This document shows positions 25,317-31,118 of a stretch of 31,118 nt of DNA, in pieces. The notes below the pieces were generated by a model. The model was not told the origin of the DNA. It did not search any database and saw only the letters and a program-made list of their open reading frames with translations. Position 1 is the first letter of the stretch, and each line of letters starts with the position of its first letter. Source of the DNA: an uncultured Pirellulaceae bacterium (GTDB lineage: Bacteria > Planctomycetota > Planctomycetia > Pirellulales > Pirellulaceae). The stretch is from assembly GCA_934278005.1 (NCBI GenBank), contig CAKQWG010000012.1, forward strand, positions 1 through 31,118. The letters are read 5' to 3'. Both the position numbers and the translations under genes were made by a program.

Positions 25317-27392
25317 ATGCAACTTCCTGTTCTTGGCGAAGCGGCCACTGCCGACCGCTTTCTGACCGCCCTTCCGCAGCTTAGCGGCGCCTGTGGCACA
25401 AACGGACCCCAAGCTGCGCCTCGAGCGCTGCCGATGTCGATGGAGGAAGCCCGGGCCCGCGGCTGGGACGAGCTGGATGTCGTTATCGTGACTGGCGACG
25501 CGTACATTGACCACCCTAGCTTTGCCATGAGCATCTTGGGGCGTGTTCTGGAAGCGGCCGGCTTTCGCGTAGGCATCATCTCGCAACCGGACTGGCACTC
25601 GTGCGACGACTGGCGACGCTTTGGACGTCCGCGGCTGTTTTTTGGCATCAGTGCTGGCAACATGGACTCGATGATCAACCATTACACGGCCAATCGCAAG
25701 GTTCGCAACGACGATGCCTACTCGCCAGGCGGTAGAATCGGGCTGCGACCGGACCGCGCCACACTCAGCTACTGCCAGCGGGCGCGCGAAGCCTTCAAAG
25801 GTGTACCAGTCATCGCCGGCGGGGTCGAAGCTTCGCTGCGCCGCTTGGCGCACTATGACTTTTGGAGCGACAAGGTCCGCAAAAGTATCCTGCTGGACAG
25901 CAAGGCTGACCTAGTGGTGTTCGGCATGGGGGAAAATGCGATCGTGGAAATCGCACAACGTTTGCAAGCCGGCGAAACCGTTAAGGACCTGCGCGACATG
26001 CGCGGCGTGGCCTACGCCTTGGGCGCCTCCGAAACGGTCCCAGAGGACGCGCTTGCGCTGCCCAGCTACGAAGAGGTCCTAGCTGATAAACTGCAGTTTG
26101 CCGAAGCCACGCGGATTATCCACCAGGAGACCAACCCCTACAACGCGCGGCGTCTAGTGCAGTGGCACAGCAACCAAGCCGTCGTCGTGAATCCTCCGCA
26201 ACTGCCCATCTCGGAAGCGGCCATGGACCGCATCTACGGCCTGCCCTACACGCGCCGAGCTCACCCCAGCTATCGCGAACCGGTCCCATCGTTCGAGCTT
26301 ATGAAAGACTCGATCACGATCATGCGCGGCTGTTTTGGCGGTTGCACGTTTTGCTCCATCACCGCTCACCAAGGTCGAGCTATCCAGTCGCGCAGCCAAG
26401 CCAGCATCGTGACGGAAATCAAAAACTTGGCCAAGGACAAGAGTTTCAAGGGGACCGTCAGCGACATTGGTGGCCCCACCGCCAACATGTACCAGATGAA
26501 GTGTACGCAGCCCGAAGTCGAGGCTAAGTGCCGCCGACAATCGTGCGTCCATCCTAAAATCTGCAAACTGCTAGGTGTCGACCATCAACCAGTCATCAAC
26601 CTCATGCGGGCTGCACGCGAAGTCGATGGAGTCAAGAAGGTTTTGGTCGCCAGTGGCGTCCGCATGGATCTGGCCCGTCAGAGTCCAGAGTACATCCGCG
26701 AACTGACTCAGCACCACGTCGGTGGATATCTCAAAGTCGCACCCGAACACGTCGACCCGGACGTGCTGTTCAAAATGCGCAAGCCAGCTAACGACGACTT
26801 CGAATTCTTCTCCGAGGTCTTCAAGGACGAATCGCAAGCAGTCGACAAGAAGCAATATTTGATTCCCTACTTCATCGCCAGCCATCCTGGCAGCGACGTC
26901 GAAGCGATGATCAATTTGGCCGTGTTCTTAAAACAGAACGGCTACAAACCCGATCAAGTGCAAGACTTTATTCCAGCTCCACTGGATATAGCCACATGCA
27001 TGTACTACACCGGCATCGACCCGTTCACCAAAAAACCGGTGTTCATCGCCAAGGGTTTGCGCGACCGCAAGACGCAGCGGGCGCTGATGCAGTTCTTCAA
27101 ATCGGAGAACTATTTCGAGGTTCGCGAGGCACTCCGCGCGGCTGGTCGCACCGATCTGATCGGCGACGGCTGTGACTGCCTGATTTCCGCCACGCCACCG
27201 CGCGAGGCCATCCAGCGCCGCCGCAAAGACGCCAACGCGCGGTTTCGCGGCGAGTACGTGCACACCATCCCCGGCAGCCAGACAGATGCTGCTAAAGCCG
27301 ACTCTGGCACTGGTACTGGCAAAAAACGCAAACGACAGCGTCGCCCGCGCACTTCCGAAGGCTATCGTCCCGGCCGCAAAGGGGCGCAATAA
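25317..27392 (+). CDS. YgiQ/UPF0313 family radical SAM protein
   Basis: This is a 691-residue radical SAM protein. Cys339, Cys343 and Cys346 (GCFGGCTFC) bind the 4Fe-4S cluster that cleaves S-adenosylmethionine. An N-terminal B12-binding-like region (about 40-240, starting PMSMEEARARGWDELDVVIVTGDAYIDHPSF) and conserved GGVEASLRR, LKVAPEHVDP and KKQYLIPYFIASHPG mark it as UPF0313 (YgiQ), whose reaction is not known. The C-terminal tail (about 640-691) is Lys/Arg-rich and disordered. The ATG at 25317 gives about 38 residues before the family start region; a start near 25434 (MSMEEAR) is possible. It lies alone, 217 bases after the M16 pair. Confidence 0.92.
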   Translation: MQLPVLGEAATADRFLTALPQLSGACGTNGPQAAPRALPMSMEEARARGWDELDVVIVTGDAYIDHPSFAMSILGRVLEAAGFRVGIISQPDWHSCDDWRRFGRPRLFFGISAGNMDSMINHYTANRKVRNDDAYSPGGRIGLRPDRATLSYCQRAREAFKGVPVIAGGVEASLRRLAHYDFWSDKVRKSILLDSKADLVVFGMGENAIVEIAQRLQAGETVKDLRDMRGVAYALGASETVPEDALALPSYEEVLADKLQFAEATRIIHQETNPYNARRLVQWHSNQAVVVNPPQLPISEAAMDRIYGLPYTRRAHPSYREPVPSFELMKDSITIMRGCFGGCTFCSITAHQGRAIQSRSQASIVTEIKNLAKDKSFKGTVSDIGGPTANMYQMKCTQPEVEAKCRRQSCVHPKICKLLGVDHQPVINLMRAAREVDGVKKVLVASGVRMDLARQSPEYIRELTQHHVGGYLKVAPEHVDPDVLFKMRKPANDDFEFFSEVFKDESQAVDKKQYLIPYFIASHPGSDVEAMINLAVFLKQNGYKPDQVQDFIPAPLDIATCMYYTGIDPFTKKPVFIAKGLRDRKTQRALMQFFKSENYFEVREALRAAGRTDLIGDGCDCLISATPPREAIQRRRKDANARFRGEYVHTIPGSQTDAAKADSGTGTGKKRKRQRRPRTSEGYRPGRKGAQ

Positions 27393-27833
27393 GCCGCCTC
27401 AATATCGAGTCGATTTCGAGCCGCCACAGAATACGAGCTCACCCCACCGCGGTGAGGCAGCCGTCCGCCACTCGGCACGCACAGACCTTCTAACCATACA
27501 TCTTTTAACCTTTGTCCCGCCGCTCCAGACTAGTCCTACCAATCGCGGCAGTCATCTCCGGTTAGAATGATGGATGGTTAGAAAATCCAGACATCGAGCT
27601 ACCCGTCTGAGAAAAAGCAGCAGTCAAGTCGAGACCGCGTGGAGTAGATACCCCCCGCGGCCTGCAAGTCAATAATCTATCTTGGCGAACGCTAGTTGCT
27701 CGCCTCAGTTAATGCGCCCAATAACCCGGGCTAACGCCCTGCGGCTGATTGCGCCCAATAACCCGGGCTAACGCCCTGCGGCTGATTGCGTCCAGCAACC
27801 GGGGCTAACGCCCTGCGGCTGATTGCTCAAGCG
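27393..27833. other. Convergent intergenic region with repeat array
   Basis: This is 441 bases between the plus-strand YgiQ gene and the minus-strand His-rich gene. It has no credible coding frame. It holds a 10-base palindrome CACCGCGGTG near 27445, possibly part of a terminator stem with flanking CTCACC/GGTGAG, and the 37-bp repeat at 27714-27824. Confidence 0.5.
27714..27824. repeat. 37-bp tandem repeat, three copies
   Basis: Units start at 27714, 27751 and 27788. The first two are identical; the third differs at about five positions in its first 15 bases and then matches to the end. The core GGGCTAACGCCC can fold (GGGC/GCCC), and CTGCGGCTGATT closes each unit. I recall the same core (on the other strand GGGCGTTAGCCC) as an abundant intergenic repeat of Pirellulaceae genomes; this is memory, not a search. 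It ends 10 bases before the stop of the convergent His-rich gene. Confidence 0.9.
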
Positions 27834-28187
27834 TTAGTCGTCATAGTGTCCCGAGCGATGCACGTCATAATGTCCCGGCACATAGTGGAAATGGAATCCG
27901 TGCCGCTGAATGCTCGGCCCGTGATAGTCCAAATGCGTCGTGTCATGCCAGACGGGACGTCGAGTTTGATAACCATAACCGCCTGAATGGTAGCTTGAAT
28001 GAGAACCGTAGTTCCCATAGTTGCTGCGGTGTCCATGGCTTCCATGGCTTCCATGGTGTCCATGGTGTCCATAGTTGCCGTGGCTGCCGTGGCTGCCGTG
28101 ACGTCCCCACTGCGCACTGGCCGGTACCGCTCCTATACACGAGACTCCCACGGCTACGATGGCTGTCAACAATAACTTCTTGAACAT
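27834..28187 (-). CDS. Small secreted His/Gly/Tyr-rich protein
   Basis: This is a 117-residue exported protein. Residues 1-25 are a signal peptide (MFKKLLLTAIVAVGVS, cut after PASA). Then comes a run built of HGS, HGN and HHG units (about 28-70), encoded by a 9-base DNA repeat at about 28030-28100, followed by a Tyr/His-rich C-terminus (HFHYVPGHYDVHRSGHYDD). About a quarter of the mature protein is His, which suggests metal binding outside the cytoplasm; no known family was recognised. The ATG at 28187 follows AAAGGGAAAG; a GTG-type upstream start to 28256 would bury the signal peptide. A sigma-54-like promoter lies at 28262-28277. It is separate from the megasynthase gene upstream by 178 bases. 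Confidence 0.75.
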   Translation of the reverse strand: MFKKLLLTAIVAVGVSCIGAVPASAQWGRHGSHGSHGNYGHHGHHGSHGSHGHRSNYGNYGSHSSYHSGGYGYQTRRPVWHDTTHLDYHGPSIQRHGFHFHYVPGHYDVHRSGHYDD

Positions 28188-28261
28188 TATTCTTTCCCTT
28201 TTACGATTAGCGATTACCTGAGCCTCCGGTAGAACACCCGAGGTAACATTCTTCACTAGAA

Positions 28262-28277
28262 CGCATTACTCGTGCCA
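28262..28277 (-). promoter_or_regulatory. Sigma-54 (RpoN) type -24/-12 promoter for the His-rich protein gene
   Basis: Read on the minus strand, TGGCACGAGTAATGCG matches the sigma-54 consensus at all conserved bases but one T and the last base, with GG and GC 10 bases apart. Transcription would start near 28252 and the leader would be about 65 bases to the ATG at 28187. It shares TGGCACG and ATGC with the site at 5262-5277. Confidence 0.6.
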
Positions 28278-28365
28278 ATCGATATTTCCAGCCTTTTCGC
28301 TCCATTTTTACGGCTCAACGTGTCAAAACAGCAACGAAACAAATCAAATTGACTTCACGTGCTGT

Positions 28366-31118
28366 TCAGCCCGGCGCACGCAGGCGTGCCGTCGCCGGCG
28401 CAAGCTCTGCGTTGGCTGTGTGACAGTAGTAGGGACCGGGTCCCGCTTGTGGTGCTTGCGACGAGCTCGCGACTTGGTCGAGTCCTTCACCAATGGCCCG
28501 TTTGATTATTTGGGCGACTTGCGAGACATACGGCGGAGTCATTAAACCGGCTGGGAAAGCTGGTACACGCACGACGCTGACACCTTTGGTGGCTTCCAAA
28601 TCGCATTTGCCGATATAGCTACGATAGTCTTTTCGAGGTCGAATCAGCACGAGTTTTCCAGGATATGGGCGTGGACGATAGCGATCGGCCTGGGCGTCGT
28701 GCAGTCGCCACAATTCGTGCATGTTGACCGTCCCCGTAGCTGAGACAGCCGTCTGCTTGGTAAACAGTCCAGCCAACATGCCTCGCCAATTCTTTGAACG
28801 AGTCTTGGCGCGCTGCAGTTTGGACTTCAAAAAAGCCCACTGGTCGCGCGGCTTGAGCAACAGAAAGTTGCGCAGGTGAAACTCGCAACGCTGCACATTG
28901 TAGTAGGCTTTGATCAACGGTGTGGGCCGCGACGATTGAGCTGTCCCCCAGTCATAGGTCTCGATCCCCGCCACGAACGCTACCTGCTCGCCAGCCGCAA
29001 CCAGTTGCTGAGCGGCCTCGAAGGCCAGCGTGCCGCCTGAACAGTAGCCCAGCAGTAAATACGGCCCGTGCGGAAACTGTTCGCGGATGTCTTCGACAAA
29101 ACGCCGCGACATCTCTTCTATCGTGAACGGAATCTCCTCGCCATAAACCCCTGGCGAAGTTAGTCCGTAAACGGGTTGATCGTCTCCCAGTTGCTCTGCC
29201 AAATGATGATATACCAGCGATAACCCATCCGCGGCTGGCATACAAAACAGCGGCGGCAGGTGCCCGCCGGACTGAATCTCCTCTAGAGTCGAGATACGCT
29301 GCGCGCTATCAATCGCAACTTGCGACACATGGCCACCGGTTGGCACCTGAGGCGGGGCTGATACTGACATAGCCATGGCTGCCGCTGGCGAACAGGCTAG
29401 CGAACATGTTGGCGGCGGCGGTGTTGGTGGCGCTGAGGATGTCACAGTCGATGTCACAGTCGAGCTTAGACTTGTATCACTAGTTAGCTCGCTCGCCCTG
29501 CTAGTCGATGCAGGCTGCCAAAATGCCTGTGCGGGCCCATTTTCCAACAACGCCGCCTGGCCAGCCTTAGGCATAAAGCCACCGTCGCGGATCTCTAAAC
29601 AGCTCGACTTCACCGCCTCGACGATGCACTGCACATCCTTCTCGGAGTGAGCCGTGGAAAGAAAGCAGTTATCGCCCCAGCCGCGTGTGAAGATGCCACG
29701 TTCGAGCAGATGAAAGTACAGCAGATCAGCGTATTCCAAATCGGCGGGAAACATGAATCGGAACAGCGACGTGAACTGAGCCACGCGGAAAGGAAACACT
29801 TCTTCGATAAAAAATCGGTTGAGCTGGTCGACCAGTCGGCTAGTTTTGCGAGTCAATTCCTCTTGCAGCTCGGGGCCCTCTTCTTTAATCCTCATCAAGA
29901 CTTGATGAGCGGCCGTCATCGCCAGTGGGTGGCGCACGAATGTACCAGCAAAGAAAGTCATGTCAGCTGCGGGTTCTGAATCGTCTTCGTATCTCCAAGC
30001 TCCCCCATCGAGCGCATCCATAAACCGCGCCGAACCGGCCAAGGCTCCGATCGGCAGACCACCGCCGAGCACCTTGCCGTAGGTGGCCATGTCGCCCCAC
30101 ACGCCAAACCACTCCTGCGCGCCACCTTGTGCCGCGCGGAAGCCACTGATGACTTCGTCCATGATCAGCGCGATGTCGTGTTCCTGCGTGAGCTTACGCA
30201 CTGCCTGCAAAAACTCGCGCGGCTGAATTTGCGGATCAGCGCTTTGCACCGGCTCGACCAAGACCCCGGCAATCTCGTCAGCCTGCTCGCGAATGGCTTG
30301 CAATGCGTCAGGCGTCCCGTAATCGAGCACAATTGCATTGTCGGCAAATGACTGCGGCACGCCGGGGGCGGCCGGTTGAGTGCGACGGCGATTGCCTACT
30401 ACGTTGGAACGCAGCAGGACCTCTTCAAAGTTGCCGTGATAATCTTTATTGAAGAACACGATTTTCGATTTTCCAGTCACCGTCCGCGCCAGACGCATGG
30501 CTGCCATCACGGCTTCCGAGCCAGTGTTGCAGAAAGTCACGCGATCCTTGCGTGAGAAATCGCATAGCAGCTCAGCTACTTCTCCAGCCAGCGGCGATTG
30601 GGGACCAACTTCGACTCCTCGTTCCAATTGCCGCTGCAGAGCCGTCGTGACAAATTCAGGAGACTGCCCGAAGAGGTTCAGCCCAAAGCCCATCGCGATG
30701 TCGATGTACTCATTGCCATCGATGTCCCACAGCTTGGAGCCGGCTGATCTCTCTACGCTAATCTGATACACGATCGATTTCCACACTCGGCGATAGCCGG
30801 CTACGCCACGCGGGTCAGCAAAATGGGGTCGATGCTTTTGCGCATGAGTGCGAGAGCTACCAGTCTTGGCTATAAATCGTCGCATGAAGCCGTCCAGGCT
30901 GCGCTGCTGTTGCTCGGTCAATCCGCCGCTAGCAGATTTCCGCACCGGTTTGTACGGCCCAAAGCGCTGGAACGTTGGCTTGTTGTCAACTGCGATAAAC
31001 GGCTGCGCTGGTTTGGCTGCGGGTGCGACGGCGGATGCGGATGCGGGTGCGGGTGCGAATGCGTGTGCGAATGCGTGTGCGAATGCGTGTGCGTGTGCGG
31101 ATGCGGATGCGGATGCGG
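28366..31118 (-). CDS. PKS/NRPS-type megasynthase, C-terminal part: aminotransferase and thioesterase domains
   Basis: The frame stays open past the right edge of the window, so only the last 917 or so residues are seen. After an Ala-X repeat linker comes QRFGPYKPVRKSASGGLTEQQ, the lead-in typical of aminotransferase (AMT) domains in PKS/NRPS hybrids such as those for mycosubtilin and microcystin. The class III PLP domain (about 30740-29570) has NTGSEAVMAA, LIMDEVISGFR and the PLP Lys in YGKVLGGG (codon 30075-30073). AMT domains place an amino group on the beta-carbon of the carrier-bound chain. A Ser/Thr/Pro linker (about 29530-29350) leads to a thioesterase (about 29280-28480). Its nucleophile motif is GYCSGG, with Cys (codon 29043-29041) in place of Ser. 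The usual His near the end aligns with Pro in VPAFPAGLM. A Gly/Pro-rich tail ends the protein. No carrier domain is seen. Confidence 0.88.
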   Translation of the reverse strand, partial: ASASASAHAHAFAHAFAHAFAPAPASASAVAPAAKPAQPFIAVDNKPTFQRFGPYKPVRKSASGGLTEQQQRSLDGFMRRFIAKTGSSRTHAQKHRPHFADPRGVAGYRRVWKSIVYQISVERSAGSKLWDIDGNEYIDIAMGFGLNLFGQSPEFVTTALQRQLERGVEVGPQSPLAGEVAELLCDFSRKDRVTFCNTGSEAVMAAMRLARTVTGKSKIVFFNKDYHGNFEEVLLRSNVVGNRRRTQPAAPGVPQSFADNAIVLDYGTPDALQAIREQADEIAGVLVEPVQSADPQIQPREFLQAVRKLTQEHDIALIMDEVISGFRAAQGGAQEWFGVWGDMATYGKVLGGGLPIGALAGSARFMDALDGGAWRYEDDSEPAADMTFFAGTFVRHPLAMTAAHQVLMRIKEEGPELQEELTRKTSRLVDQLNRFFIEEVFPFRVAQFTSLFRFMFPADLEYADLLYFHLLERGIFTRGWGDNCFLSTAHSEKDVQCIVEAVKSSCLEIRDGGFMPKAGQAALLENGPAQAFWQPASTSRASELTSDTSLSSTVTSTVTSSAPPTPPPPTCSLACSPAAAMAMSVSAPPQVPTGGHVSQVAIDSAQRISTLEEIQSGGHLPPLFCMPAADGLSLVYHHLAEQLGDDQPVYGLTSPGVYGEEIPFTIEEMSRRFVEDIREQFPHGPYLLLGYCSGGTLAFEAAQQLVAAGEQVAFVAGIETYDWGTAQSSRPTPLIKAYYNVQRCEFHLRNFLLLKPRDQWAFLKSKLQRAKTRSKNWRGMLAGLFTKQTAVSATGTVNMHELWRLHDAQADRYRPRPYPGKLVLIRPRKDYRSYIGKCDLEATKGVSVVRVPAFPAGLMTPPYVSQVAQIIKRAIGEGLDQVASSSQAPQAGPGPYYCHTANAELAPATARLRAPG
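31019..31118. repeat. Hexanucleotide tandem repeat inside the megasynthase linker
   Basis: On the plus strand the repeat is GCG followed by a variable triplet (GAT, GGT, AAT, TGT), about 16 units to the window edge. A 12-base sub-unit TGCGAATGCGTG occurs three times in a row near 31036-31075. In the protein it gives alternating Ala-X (X is Ser, His, Phe or Pro). Since units are multiples of three bases, gain or loss keeps the frame. The repeat may continue beyond the window. Confidence 0.85.

Noticed and set aside
27714..27824. CRISPR array
   Set aside because: The three 37-bp units are head to tail with no spacers; it is a tandem intergenic repeat.

Overview
This window looks like chromosomal DNA of a planctomycete, most likely a relative of Rhodopirellula/Pirellulaceae. 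The reasons are: a chaperonin cluster ordered groEL-groES-groEL-dnaJ-grpE; weak or absent Shine-Dalgarno signals on many genes, with GTG and TTG starts; planctomycete-style secreted low-complexity proteins; and a GGGCTAACGCCC-type intergenic repeat that I remember from this group. No rRNA, tRNA, IS element, prophage or CRISPR array was recognised. The genus is an inference.

Layout. 1-814 (-): 3'-truncated ABC-2 permease. 1107-1286 (+): Flp/Fap-type pilin. 1518-1868 (+): doubtful small secreted protein. 1951-5028 (+): MMPL/RND exporter. 5369-6622 (+): secreted repeat and glycine-zipper protein behind a sigma-54-like promoter. A long hairpin at 6755-6839 separates it from the convergent pair galE and PlsC-like acyltransferase (-). 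9337-10293 (+): Xer-type recombinase, followed by a 28-bp tandem repeat and gltX (+). The minus-strand block 15445-12217 holds an M32 carboxypeptidase, a DUF423 membrane protein, a carboxymuconolactone-decarboxylase-like protein and mobA.

16105-21968 (+) is the protein-folding block: groEL1 (GGM tail), groES, groEL2 (no tail), dnaJ, grpE. The 659-bp leader region of groEL1 has an excellent sigma-54-type -24/-12 sequence and three GCTAGC palindromes upstream of it. A large hairpin lies between groEL1 and groES. Next come an FmdB-type zinc ribbon, a coupled pair of M16 peptidase subunits with complementary active-site losses, and a YgiQ/UPF0313 radical SAM protein (25317-27392). A 37-bp repeat in three copies fills the convergent gap that follows. 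On the minus strand are then a His/Gly-rich secreted protein (27834-28187), also behind a sigma-54-like promoter, and the C-terminal part of a PKS/NRPS-type megasynthase: a class III aminotransferase domain plus a thioesterase, entering from beyond the right edge.

Most genes are housekeeping. The points that deserve attention are: three near-consensus sigma-54 sites, placed before the chaperonin operon and two secreted low-complexity proteins; the megasynthase end, whose thioesterase has Cys where Ser is usual and no His where the catalytic His normally sits; the split-function M16 pair; and several long intergenic hairpins and repeat families. All family calls are by eye from motifs; no database search was possible.
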